Positions 50,590 through 63,420 of a stretch of 64,000 nucleotides of DNA are shown one piece after another. Position 1 is the stretch's first letter; the number at the start of each line of letters is the position of its first letter. A program made the position numbers and the translations under genes. The notes beneath the pieces were generated by a model. That model had not been told where the DNA came from and searched no databases. It saw nothing but the letters and a program-made list of their open reading frames with translations. Source of the stretch: Amblyornis subalaris (taxonomy: Eukaryota > Chordata > Aves > Passeriformes > Ptilonorhynchidae); contig JACAXG010000063.1 in NCBI GenBank assembly GCA_018881555.1, forward strand, positions 3,373,930-3,437,929. The letters are read 5' to 3'.

Positions 50590-50720
50590 GTGTGAAAATC
50601 TCATTTCAAGCCTCAAGTGGCCTGTGATTACACGGGATAATCTCAGATTAATAGCAGAGTGCAGAATTAGCATAATTTGGGTGAGTTTGTTAATAAAGTA
50701 CATTATTACCCGGCTTGCCC
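50590..50720. promoter_or_regulatory. Enhancer-like block with paired TAATCT/AGATTA site
   Basis: TAATCT-C-AGATTA at 50638-50650 is a perfect inverted repeat of bicoid/OTX-type half-sites, preceded by 'gtgattacacggga' and followed by 'gaattagcataattt'. It lies in repeat-free sequence. OTX, PITX and CRX proteins bind TAATCC/TAATCT-like sites; whether they act here is not shown. Confidence 0.25.
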
Positions 50721-53700
50721 TGTTCCGGTGGAGCTCTTCTTCTGCCAAGTGAGGTACTCAGCAGGCTGATCCAGGACATGCANTGGGGATTGCATTTTTT
50801 GCTCTCACTAGTCAATGCCAGCAATGTTTTTGCACTCTCTGACTTCAATGCAGAGCCCACGATTGCTGTCATTGCTGCTTTGAGGGGCAGAACCAAACAC
50901 CATCCAGAGAAATGTTATAATGTAAGACTTGACAGCTGTGGAAGTGTTTATATTTCCTTTTGCAACGGGAAGAAATGTTCAAGCCATGACACCAAGAACT
51001 CGTTTGTGCCGATTTCAGTCTGCATTTGGAAGGAAATCTTAATCCTTCTTCAACCACCAAGCCCCAGTAGCCTCTGAAGATTTATATCTAAGGACTGCTA
51101 ATGACTTGTAGTCCACCAAGTACAACACTACCAACATCTCAACCTACTAGTAGTGTGTGAAAAAAGGAGGTAAAACAGATCTGCAAAAGTAAAGAGCAGT
51201 TTGATGCTTATTAGAGATAAACCCCACTCTTAAATCAGTCCATGCAACAACTTAATCAGCAGGGAACACAATGGCAAATGAGGGTGAAGNTAAGCCCCAG
51301 TGTTAAACATTCAGCAATCTTTCATTTTTTTCAAAACAGTGGCTTTCCACCCCACTTTCATAGAATCAAATTATTAGTAAAAATATTGCTATATATTTCT
51401 TTAAAGCTCTAATATGCTACAGGAAGGATCTCAAGAATACANGCACTTTGCCACTGCTACATCTATGAATTTTAGGCATCCTTATCAACACTGTGTGCTG
51501 ATTCAACTGCTCCTAAACAAGAAGCTACCCCAAACTCATGCTGCTGCTTTGAAACAAGCTATTTTCACACTAGTTTCAAATCTCTTTTCTTTGAACAATC
51601 ATTACAACATCAAATGAAGAAAAAGAAGGAAGAAAGGTTCAAATTCTCATTGATTTTGATTTGCTGTCCTAGAAAGTCTCTNATGATACTTTCAATGTAT
51701 GCCATTGGATTAGAATTGGAGTAAATTCTTCCAACCAAATGCAACATTTGGTAGATACTAAAATAGCTTTTATGAGGTAGTACTATCAGAACAAAAAACA
51801 CACAAAGGAAAAAATGGGGAAAACTGCATTAGAGTCTGTGCACACAAAGTAATTCAATATCTTGTCCTCTCCATCTGCTCTATTCCAGCAACAAGTAGCT
51901 GAATAGGCAGAACTGTGCTCTGCTACTCTTATTGTATTGTGTATTTTACTTATTTTCCTGTGTTTTAAAGGTCTAAGTTTGTGGACACAAGCAGCAGCAA
52001 TGCCAGTAACACTTCCTGCCTAACTTTTAGTCCTGTCAAACATGAACAAATTGTTATAGTTGGTGCCCCAGATTTCTAAAACATTATTAAATTATGCTGA
52101 ATCTGTGCACAATAGTGCCTGTGCTAGAGCCAAGGGGCTCCTCCAGAGCTTGTGCTGGATGGTTTTCTAGGACTCTGCAATAAATACAAGTTAAAATATT
52201 AGAGAAGCAAAGATTAGATCANGTACAGCAAAATGCACCACAGAAATAAGGACTTTGGTATTACATCTTAGATTAGAACAAAAGANTAGTCTTTGATCTA
52301 TTAACCTAGTCGCCTTGATGACGAGCCTACTTTCTTGTTTTGAATTTTTTTTGAAGAAAAGTCCTGTTCCCCCAATAAATCAAATACTTTTGAATCTGTT
52401 TTAATTCAGAACATTTTTTGCCTAATTTTTAATTCACATCTCAAGCAAACAGGCTAGTTTTCATGATGAGTGCTAACAACAGTCCCCATTAACATAGTCT
52501 TCTATAGACAAAGTAGAACTCCCTGCTGCCATTCAATATTATTTGTTCATTTTAAATAATGAATATAGTTTACCAAATGTTGAACAACTTTAAAATGCTT
52601 TATCACTCTTCAGAGCTCTGCAATGCACTTAGGAAAAAATCAGTGTTTAAAAAAAATATATAAAAATGTGATGCTCCTTTCAGTATGTATTTCTATTTAA
52701 CAATGCTGATNGTTATAGCAACAGAAGCCCATGATTATTTAATTACTAATAACTCAAAAGACCAAAGCATGGTTGTATAACAATATGTATCTATGTTATG
52801 CTGAAAAGATGGTTAAGAAATGGTGTCTCTTGCTCACCATAGTGGTTTCCATTGGATATTCAGTCACTTCTGCACATATTTTATCTATTTATAGTAAATA
52901 TCAGCACGTAGTGGCATTCCAGCCAAAATGCAGGCACAGGAGGGTGAGATTAGATGGGGTTTGCAAAAGATTCCCAAGGATAAAGCAAAGAGAAGTTATA
53001 CGTATGCCAGCTTAAGTGAATGCACCTGGCTTAGTGCGGGGCTACTTGACAGTCTGTTTTTCATTTATTGCTGGGTCTGCAGGGAAAAACTCCCAACAAC
53101 ATTTTTGAAGCCTGAGCTCATGTTAGCCAGACAAACAAAGCGTCTGCCATGCATTCACACTCTTCCTTAATTCTGGCAGTGCATCCTTGCACACAGACAG
53201 TGTATTCAGCTGGCCTGACCTTTCCCCCAGCCTGGGATGATGTGAGGTGGTGCTTCATTCAAGGAGGTGACTGTAAGCAATCACAGGGTTTAAACATTCC
53301 CAACAAACACTTATGAAAGCACAAGACCTTTACAGAACCTTAAAATTCTAATAGAACGCGACAATCAAAAGCCTGTTAGTATTGCACTCAACAATCAAAT
53401 ATTCTTGCAATAATTAATTATTTTTTTTGCCACACTCTGCTGGAGTCTAGCTACTTCTGCCAGAAGTAACCAATGAGGCTTCTCTTGTCTTTCTATTTTA
53501 CAGAAAGATCAACAATAAGAATCCTCCTGGATTTTTACCTTCTCCCCCTTTAGCTCTCCATGTGATTTTAATATCAGGTCATTTTCAGAGTTTGTACCAG
53601 AAACAAGGTTTAAATATTTTTTACCCAAACATTAAGAAAGCTAAACAGTTTGTGAACAAAAGGTTGAACCGTTCTCATAAGACATAACCAATATTTTTGA

Positions 53701-55728
53701 AGATTGCAAGTATTTGAGGCATAGGTATGCTGTAATATATGTGCTCCTATCTTCAAGTTAATAAAACTGAAGGAACCAGATGCCTTTGAGATTACTGCAG
53801 ATTTTCACTGCCAGTAACAATTAAGCCACAGCAGGGAACTTACTGGGTAGGAGAAAACTGTAAAATTAAATTTGAAGTGCATACAAACTAATCATACGCT
53901 TAAAGCATACTATATAGTACACCAGGATAGTTTTGAAATCATTGTTCTGGCATTTTTAATTTTTTTTAAGAAAATATAGATATCTGATGAAGAGAGTTTT
54001 AATTAAAAAATCCTGGCAAGGACCAGGACAACACCAAGGCTTAGTCCTTCAAAAGAGTATTCTTTAAAAGCTCAGTCTCAGGCCAAAAATGTCACCACAG
54101 AAGCAAAAGAGACAAGCTCNTAGCAAAGCTCTTAGCATTTTAGAGAGAATCTGATAGCATATGGGCAAAACTAAGGGGATTTTTTAAAAGCCCAAAGAAA
54201 AGATGCGTTGCTTATGAGAGAGAAGCAGTCAGCAGTTTTCGTATTCAGAGCCCATTCAAATATTCTAAGTTTAGAGACTGGTCTTGCTTTGAAAATCAAT
54301 ATAAACTGCCAGAGATTCGGTAATCTAATAACAGAGCACTCTTGTCCTCTGGCGAAACCAGAGGCACTTTCCACCTGGCGCTGGTCTGCTCTGCACTCAC
54401 AGCCCGAGGGTGGAGCTAAAAGCAGCGCTGTCAGTGGTCCTGAAGCAACGTTTCCCAAAAGCTCTGGATCCCTGTCTCCAGTTGTCAAAGTGTCAAAGTT
54501 AACCGGGCTTCTGCACATGTCCCAGTAAAAGAAGTGCTGTCCTCAGATGGTTTCACATCTTATGTCAGATGCTGGGAACGTGTTAAGAGACAGATTTCTT
54601 CTATAATAATGGCCTGTCATCAACAGAATTGTGCTGCCTGTTAATGTTATAGGAAAAAAAGTCATATGGACAGTCACAACAGCCTTGTACAAATCCAGCA
54701 TTTTAAGGATCACAAAGCCGTACAGCACTTCCANCAGAAATCTCCAGGAATTCTTTTCAGAAAAGAGATAATTTAGCTAATTAGTTACAATCTATGGGTA
54801 TAGGAATTGGAATAACCGTATCTTATACTTTAACGTTCCATTTTGGGTATCATTCTCAGAGGGGAAATTGTTTTAGGAAGAATTCTTAAATGAATTTAAA
54901 ATAAAAGTTCACAAAGTAAGCTTTATTCACAAAGTAGTCCTAAAAGAATTCCTAGACTGCCCTCAAAAAATCTCCTAATGATCCCTAGCACCAAATATAT
55001 TAAGAGCAATAAATAAGGTGATATTACTTGAATTAAAACCCAATACTTCCACACAGAACAGTACAGTTCTTCCCAAATGTTCTTTGGCATATTCCCCCGT
55101 TTCTGCCTTCATAACACATTGATTAACATAGTGGCTATTTTTGTATTTCTGATTAAAGCAAAAACCTTTGGACAGCTTTAAACAAAGGAGGCTCTGAATA
55201 AGCACCAGTATTTGTTNCGGTAACAATGATTGCTACTGCCATTTAAATGAATTGGGCTCAGCTGGTGCTTTTTATTAAACTGTTATAAAAGAAAATCCTT
55301 TTCCCATTTAACTTCTTGCTCTTAAGGCACAGGCAAATTTATTTCTTAGCCAGACCTTTTAAGGAAACGAGATTTATGCATTGAAACTGCATCACTTCAA
55401 TGACTTGTAAATCCATCTGCAATTTTCCCTTAAATGTAATGGAGATGTAAAAATCCCCAGGTATTGGNAGTGTTTATAAACTTCATAATGTGTTCAGGGA
55501 GAGAGGCCTTTGCAGTCCCCNCTGATGGCAAAGAAGGCTGCAGAATGAACTTGCTGTCCAAGAGCTGCAACATGAATTTAGATTTCAGATATGAGTTCTA
55601 CCTATTAAGAAATAAATTGTGTTTTTAAACTTTTTGGCCCTAAAAACTTTCATCACCAGATGAGGGCTTAAGTAACATCACATGTTTTACCATTTACCCA
55701 GCAATCAAAATACAGCCTTCATTACTAA
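50721..55728. other. Non-coding stretch, no gene seen
   Basis: No gene recognised. A 120-codon + frame (50715-51077) and frames of 106-115 codons at 54171-54528 on both strands lack any domain. A/T runs are frequent (for example 53418-53430). AT content is high from 52200 to 53000. Confidence 0.45.
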
Positions 55729-55748
55729 TTCCAGGTAATTACCTGGAA
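55729..55748. repeat. Perfect 20-bp palindrome
   Basis: TTCCAGGTAATTACCTGGAA reads the same on both strands with no spacer. It contains CAGGTA on each strand (a ZEB/SNAIL-type E-box) around a TAATTA homeodomain core. Such a site could bind a dimer of either class. Confidence 0.9.
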
Positions 55749-56687
55749 GTCACTATCCAAAAGTGTTCTACCTGAGCAGTACTCATGTTTTCAGCTCAGT
55801 TCTCAGAGGGNAGATTTCTGGTCCTAATTAAATGTGAAACATAAAAAATGTCCTTACAAAGCTACTGAGTGCAAAGGTGAACCAAACAAATCCCTCTCTT
55901 TTGCTAAGGTCTCCAGATCAAAATTTTATATGGACCACCAAGGACTTAGACTGCATCCACCATGTGCTTTCCGGACAAACAGAGGATTTTTGCCTCCTAA
56001 GCTCCTTATCCAGCCCCAGCCATGTGCACTGAATGTGTTTCAATGCTCTTTCATAGGAAGGTTCACCCCCTGCACCTTTGCAAACAGCCCAGGCTAATAC
56101 TTGAACAGGAGAGCAGCACTGACATTTGATGTAATTTCATCACAAGGAAGAAAATAAATGCTTGGTTGAATCAGGCATCCAGGGACCTACCCAGGTCCAA
56201 ATCATCACTGNAAAAAAAATGACAGTGTATTTCATAAACAGCTGGATGTACTTCTCACCAAAGAATTTCTTTACTTTTTTTTAAGAATATAGCTGAAAAA
56301 CTAATTTTTCTTCAAATTTATCTTTGAGAAGACTGAACAAATTCTGTCACAGACAGTACAAACAAAAATCCCTCCAGTTTGCTCTCANAAGTCAGAGAAA
56401 GAAATACATGCACACAATATCAACACAAACATAAAATGGGAAAATGAAGCCAAAATGTGAGAANTGATAAAGCAGCTCCTTAAATTTACTTTAATTGCAG
56501 TGCATGCTATTCCTGGATGCTTACTAGTGGAGAAGCACAGTTCACACTGACCTCCCAGGATTTAGATATCTGAACCTAAACACGATGCTTCTGGTTATAA
56601 TACCTGCTATGAAACCTCCTCTGCTGTAGACTGCAGCCATAACTCCAGGAAGGCAGCAAAATGACATTCAGCATGGTCCTTCTTCAC

Positions 56688-56688
<1 letters not shown>

Positions 56689-56718
<30 letters not shown>
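56689..56718. repeat. A30 homopolymer
   Basis: Thirty consecutive A. This could be the tail of a + strand retroposed sequence, but I see no gene or known repeat in the 170 bp before it and no matching target-site duplication. Confidence 0.95.
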
Positions 56719-56721
<3 letters not shown>

Positions 56722-57409
56722 ATCCCAAGCCAAAACATTTTTGGAAACTGAATTTATTAAAATCCGTACTGAGATTTTCAAAGTGCTGTTTCCATTTCAA
56801 CCAGTAAGGAAAAGACTTCAGAGTGAACAGTTCTAGCTGTGAGCATAATTAGACTGGTGGCAATCACACTTTTTATAACATTCCCATATAATATCCTATG
56901 TTGTAATAGAAACCAAAATTGCATGGCCACTTAGATTCAGGAACCTCTACCTTAATTCAAAGCTGCTTCCTAGAGCTATCAGTATCAATACTCAAATGAT
57001 TCATAATGCTCAGAAACTTCTGCTGCCTTCTGACGATTGCCCAGGAGCACTCACCGTGGCAGCTCTGCATCCACAGGTTTGGGATAAGGCATGTTCGGCC
57101 CCACATTTAGCAGATATGCCTCTACCACAAACTGCACCCTGGGGTAAACTTCTCCACACTGGTTTTTGTTCTTAAGTAGCCTAGCACAGCAACAGAGAAA
57201 GTCTGAGGCATTAACTTCAAACACTTAAGAGGTGCAAAAAACCCGTGCAGGCAGCTAANCAATACTTAGTTAATAAATAAAGCTTGGGGGTCATCTCTAA
57301 AAAGACTGCAAATGACAAAGTGCAAATATATTTTGGTTAACATTTCATATGAATTGATTAAATTCAAAGAAATATAATTTACTTTCTTATTTAATAGCAA
57401 AAAAATATG

Positions 57410-57425
57410 TGCAGCAGCAGCAGCA
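57410..57425. repeat. (GCA)5 short repeat
   Basis: Five GCA units in AT-rich surroundings. Not in a supported coding frame. Confidence 0.85.
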
Positions 57426-59999
57426 AGGAGTCAATGGCTTAATACAAAAAAATAAAAGTCCAATATATCTGAAGCCAAGAACATTTACTGCAGGGTTGTT
57501 CAGAATACAAATAAAAAAATGGATTCCTAGCAGCATTCTTTTAAGCCTAGACACTGAATTTTGCGCACTCNCTCTCACACAATTAACCTGAGAAAACATT
57601 AGTGGTTTTGTAAGTCTCGATGGTTTCTTTATGTACCAATTTATTTCTCACTATTGACAGTGTGTGAGGCCAATAATGCATGTTCAAGGGAATAAAAGCT
57701 ATATTTAGAAGCCAAAAAGAACAAACCGACAAGGGGAAAAACTGCAGCTACAACAGAACTTATAAGAACATATGCAATATGTAACAACAGAGGTCGTCCT
57801 TGTTGGAGTGAATGGTAAACATGAGAGCATTAATCACAGAGCTTACAGGAAACTATAAGAAATGAGACCACTAGTTCAAGAGAACATGCAGACTGAGCTG
57901 CAAGATATCCATTTTTCTCTTTTCGAAGTGTTGTACACATCACAGGCTGGCTTTTTAATTAACTCCCTTACTTTAAAGCTGGCCCCTACAGCTCATTTTG
58001 ATGGCTAACATGGTAGCACCTTTCTTTAGTTTTCTTTTCCCAATTTTCAGGTGATTTCTTTAAATATCCTCCATTTGATTTAACTTGATTTCTGTTTCAT
58101 ATTCTTTTCATTTTCATACTNATAGCACAGCTCTGTATTTACTCTTCTCCCAGATGCCTACATTATCTCCTTTATCANGGAATTTTCCTTTTCATCCTCA
58201 AATCTACTGATTTGCTCTCTAGTCTAATTCCTTTTTGCTTTCTGTGATGCAGCCTGACCCTTTTATCAGCTATGCCATCGCTTTTCTCTCATTCTTCTCT
58301 CTCTAAAATGATGCCTGAGAGACTGCAGACCTGAAACAGAGATCCCCTGAAGATCATCAGTGTCTGGAGAAGAGAGATTACAGTTTTTGACATCAAAAAA
58401 AGACCCTGTTTCAAGGCTCTTNACTTTTACAGAACCAGAAATTTTATAGTACCATGAGAGCACTTTGCAGTTGCAGTTGCATTTGATATTCTTTTGGGGA
58501 ATGTGAGGGCTTGAAAACTCCTCTGTGACTTGAAAATCTAAGTAGCTAAATGATGAGAGGTGACTCATTAGCCTCTCAAAGGACAAAAGAGAACCACAGG
58601 AGGCTGGAAGAATAAGGAAAAACTCAAGGAAGTTTTCATCTACCAGTCCTCAAAAACCATCTGTATGGACATATGAAAGTCTGCCAGTCAACTGGGCATG
58701 GAGAATTTTATAAACAACCAGAAGATGGAATTTCAGTGTACAGTCATGTGAAATGTGTTTCCAGGTACAGTAAAGCCAAAATTCAATAATAAGCCTCGGA
58801 AGTGTCTTAAAAGACAGCATGTATTTGAGATTACAGTGAGTTATACCTATATCCAAAGTACAAAGACAACTTCTTTGGATGACTTAAGGTACATATTAAA
58901 TTATAAATTCATGGCTGTCAATGAATATTTTCAGAAAATACCTTTAATATCAATCAAATCAGTGCTGCAGTTCTGAAGAGATGTTATTTTTCAACACTGA
59001 GAACAAAAAACAGTCTTAATCCTTGCCATAGCTCTAACAACTCAGCTGTTAATCACCGTGTTGTGACATATATCTCTCTCTATAAAAGGCTGAAGTATCA
59101 AAAGAAAACAAAATAAAAATCATAGTTAAATTCATAGTTGATCAGAGATCTGCTTTTAAATATCCCCCACTGGAGGTCTAAACATGACTGCACTTGTCAG
59201 TTAACGTCTTTCCTCTATTTCATGGCACATAATAGCTAAGAATCAAATCCNTTCAGTTTATCATTTGGCTGTTCACTGTATAATCTTTTAAAACATCACC
59301 TGTACTAAGCTAGGGGTACCAAGACATCACTTGTTACAGGACCCAAAATGCCATTTGGCTACTTTTAACTTCAAACAGAGAAAAGCAGATCCATCTTGGG
59401 CACTGTGAACTCTTGCCAAAAAGTNAGAAACTGTTGTTACATTTTACGAAACCGAGAAGACTAAAAATAAAACGAAATGTTCATCTTGCCACTACCACCC
59501 AGATGTGCTGGGGAGAATGTGACTCTTCCAGTGTCCCCCAAAGCCAGAGCTTGCCAAGGAGCCTGCTCACTTCCCACCAAAGCAAAGGATGCAAGAGAGG
59601 GCGTCACCAGTACAGCCTCGGGCTTGGTTTCACATCATGCAGTCTGATACATCAGAAAGGAAAAAGGGGATTCCTCAGGGGGATTCAATGCCGGTTAAAG
59701 TTCCACAGTCAGAAACATATTAAGTCTACCCCAAAAGCAATTGAAAGAGCGTGAGTTTTAATGCTGCTCACACACACGTGTACCTCTTCTTCACCATGTT
59801 AGATGACCTTAAAATAAAGCCCCACTAAAANTGCTTTGTCTAATCCACTTATGAGCACAAACAATTGCTAATACTTCCTTTATTCTGTAAACATCATCCT
59901 TAGTTTCTTCATCCTTCAAAGCCTGACATGGACCTTTCAGGTTATACCACAATGGAATAAGGCAGACCAAACATACCATACTATGTTAACACCATAAAG

Positions 60000-60180
60000 C
60001 TGTCAGTATTAAACACTGCTGACATTATACTGCTGGTCATAAAAATATTAATTATTAAATGAGAAAATGCATTCATTTAATAATATATGTCAAATATTTA
60101 CTTTAAATAAATGTTTTAGTATCAAGTGTTTCAGAAAACGAAAATATGTAATGCCAATCTAACATAACGAGGAGTATTTT
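60000..60180. promoter_or_regulatory. AT-rich homeodomain-motif block, tentative
   Basis: It contains 'aatattaattattaaatgag', 'catttaataatatatg' and several TAAA motifs in repeat-free sequence. An AT-rich background alone could produce these sites. Confidence 0.18.
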
Positions 60181-63100
60181 AGGATGTGGGGTCAACATCT
60201 TACCCAGAAAAAAGGCTTATTTCAGGACTTTTTGCAGCAATTTCTGTCCCCAGGATCCACAGCATGATTCTGGTTTTGTCTCTCAGGCTACAGTTCACTT
60301 TTAAATATTCTGTGACTCGAGAGAAAAGCTTTTACTTGAATATTCTTTCAAAAAGATGAAAACAATTCATGTTATAGGACAGTTGTTGATCCATGAATAA
60401 ATATCCACAGTACTCCCAGGGGGTCAAGTCTTGTACACTAACCAACAAATCACATTTGTTTGCTAATATTGATTGAGATCATACATTGATTTTTGGGTTG
60501 ATTAGCTGATTAGCAAAATGTTGGCTTAGAGAATGATGTAGCCTAACTTGAAGAGGAACATATTCTACATATTGCAGCTATTTTTCTACAACAATTTCTT
60601 CCAGGCGAACAATTACAATCCTTTNAGTTTTGTCTATAAATTTATTAGGATTAAGACAAATTATCTTGTAATATCTTGACACAAGTTCCCTGCTGTGCAA
60701 ACAATCTGAGCACATTTGCAGCTAAACGTCATTTCTAATGCGGACTTCTGTGTTACCACCTGTTTTGCAGCTAAACCAGGGAAGTGGTTATTAACGTAAA
60801 AAACTTCCTTGAAGCTTAATAAGAGGAAAATCATACTACTGTTTTCTTTTTGCATTCAAACTAAATGAAGTATCATGTTTTGAAGAGGCTTTTAACCTTC
60901 AGTTGGAGTTCATTGTTAACTGCTGCCAGCTGGATTTTTCAATTCTCTCAAAATATTCTATTTACTGTGTACATTATTGGATCCTCCAAATACACACGGC
61001 CTGGTCCTGACCGAGAGATCAGATATGACAAAGCAGAAAAGACTGCAAAAGCTCCCTGTAAAGCTTTCTAATCACTGCACTATCTCTTGGAAATGTAATA
61101 AAGATTCCCTTTGAGCTGGAGGAATAGGATTTGTTGCTACTGCAAAGACTGAAGCTGCTCTAGACAACAAAAAAATGACAAGAGGAAGAAGTTACACATG
61201 GTCTTGCAAGGTCAACACCACAATGTGAGAGAGAAGGAGTAAATATAATCTCAGTTTTACATCACTGCATTTTCTTCTACAATACCACCTAATGTTGCAC
61301 ATGATTGAGAAGCAGTTTCTGGTTAAGAATTGCTTCCACTGCCAGGTGTTCCCTACCAGGTGACTGCAAACTCCAGGACTAAGAGTAGGTGTCCCAGCTG
61401 TGCAAGCAACATAGCTCATGGCAGACCTCCCTCCTGGAGGAATATCTCCAAATATAAGTGTGGTGACTGTTATTGACTGTTTATAACAGATGTCAGTTCA
61501 GCTGCAGCATTTAAAAATTACACACACAAAAAGAAAAAACCGAACATTCCCTCATCTTTCTACTACAGGAAATGTGAAACTGGAAAAATTAAGGGTACAG
61601 AAATTCACTGTATCTGGGATTTAAGGCAGGCAATGCATCCAGGGAAGGACCTGGCTGAGATAGAGGAGGAGCCACAGTCATTTTACTAAGAACAGGGCAA
61701 GTAATTGTAACACAAAGAAATACAAGCTGTGGCACAAACACAGGGTTCCCACAGACCCAGCTCCATGAAGTGGAGGGATGACGAACACACTGATGGTCCT
61801 TTTCTCCTCTAAACCACCAGCAGTTCTGCAGGGGAAGAGGCACATTCAATTCCTCTTTATAATGTAATGCACAGGAATTTCACAACCAGAAAGAAGACAT
61901 TACATAATAATAAGCTTAATTCACAAATTTTTCTGGAATCACCACACACACATTGTATTCCCATCATGCATCTGAACAACCTTTGCAAAAAGTTGCACAC
62001 CCCACACGCCACGCAGGNAGGGTATATGCAATTGGTGTTTCACCAGCGCTGATTTCTTTCTTCCTTTTTGGAACATTGTCAGATACCAATTAGATCTCTT
62101 TCTCCAACACAGGAGCTGCTTCCCAAAGTTTATACCTGAATGGTTTTCCTTGGCAGAAGTGACATGACATAACCATTAAACCTTAAGTTATTTTACCTGT
62201 ATTCTTTCTTGCCTACAGCAATAAACTACTTATCTAGTATAAAACCGTGGTGCAGCTTAGAATATTTTCTTACTAGTTTTGTATATCAACCTCCCAAAGA
62301 GAGAAGAATGACTTAAACATAAAAGTATGGTCTTCATATTATCATAAATACAGAGAGGAGCACTTGCTACCCTTGGGGGTGCCAAGAGGTTTCAAATGTA
62401 TGGTATTCCTTTCACTTCATCTAGAGAAAGTATTTTATAGCATTTTCTGTTTTCCCAGTGTCTCTTAAAGATATTTAAGCTTTAGCATGCTGTCCAAATG
62501 ACAGCTTAGCAGAGGGTTGCCTGCTCTCCTCCCTGTTGGTTCCCTCTCCTTCTCACACCAGGGAACACAACTGTGCAAACGTTACTTATTACTTTGCCCC
62601 TCTGCAGTACCATGTAGTAGCCCCAGCTCTGGAAATCATGACCAGACATTCCTGCTGGAGGATTCCCCAGGGGCTGGGCACAGCAGCCTCACTCACAGAG
62701 CCATTAGGATGAGGCACTGGAGGGAGCACAGGCNCTGCTGCACAGCACGTTCTGTATCAGCGACTCTCACCAAGCAGTGCCTTTGCATCACGGAGCAGCT
62801 TAATAAGGGGACTCTTGCACAACACAGCTGCTCATGACAGCCCTCCCGGACTCATCTGACAGAGAAATTAAAACAGGGCAGTGCAGAATAANGCAAAAAG
62901 CCATATGCCCGCTTCCATCCCTAAACAAAGGACACGATCATTTTCAAAAAGCCCTTTTCCAAATCTGTCTGGCTGCTGGATGGATGATCATTCATGAGTA
63001 ACTTCTGGATGCTCACAGGTAGTGCAAAAGCATCAGAGAGCTGCAGAGTTCTGCNTGAAGCCCATAATTAAGCAAGCTAATGGTCTGAGATGATGATCTG

Positions 63101-63304
63101 TGGCAGAACTTGTTTGAATTTATTTTGAACTGNCTTTAGAATTCTCAAAGAAATCTTTTGCATTAGCGGATAAAAGGCCCTGGTAAGTAATTTGTGCTTG
63201 CTGATAGATGTTAAATGCCTCTCAGAAAGCATATAAGGAGTCCCTGAAATGCTACAGATTATTACAGCCAGCATTTCTTCCAGTTAGTGTATCCAACCAA
63301 CAGC
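60181..63304. other. Non-coding stretch, no gene seen
   Basis: No gene or transposon recognised. The frames at 61589-61849 (-) and 62517-62837 (+, 106 codons) have no known motif. A GC-richer piece lies near 62510-62780. Confidence 0.45.
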
Positions 63305-63372
63305 AAAAATCAGAGAATAATTTTAAGGTTGAAAGGGACCTCTGGGCTTTATCTGATCAAATCCCTTACTTT
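63305..63372 (-). mobile_element. CR1 LINE 3' relic, minus strand
   Basis: 'aaggttgaaagggacctctg' and 'atctgatcaaatccc' are the reverse complement of the CR1 3'-end signature ('...ggaTTtgatcag...agaggtccctttcaacc'). The terminal repeat is degraded ('cagagaataatttt'). About 65 bp are clear; similarity may run some way further right, to about 63420. Confidence 0.72.
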
Positions 63373-63420
63373 AAAGCAAACAAAGGTTTGTAAATCAGGA
63401 CCCTGGAGCAGCATTTTCAG

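Larger units (their letters stand above)
55749..59999. other. Non-coding stretch, no gene seen
   Basis: No gene recognised. It includes an A30 tract (56689-56718) and a (GCA)5 run (about 57410-57425). Frames up to 113 codons lack motifs. Confidence 0.45.
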
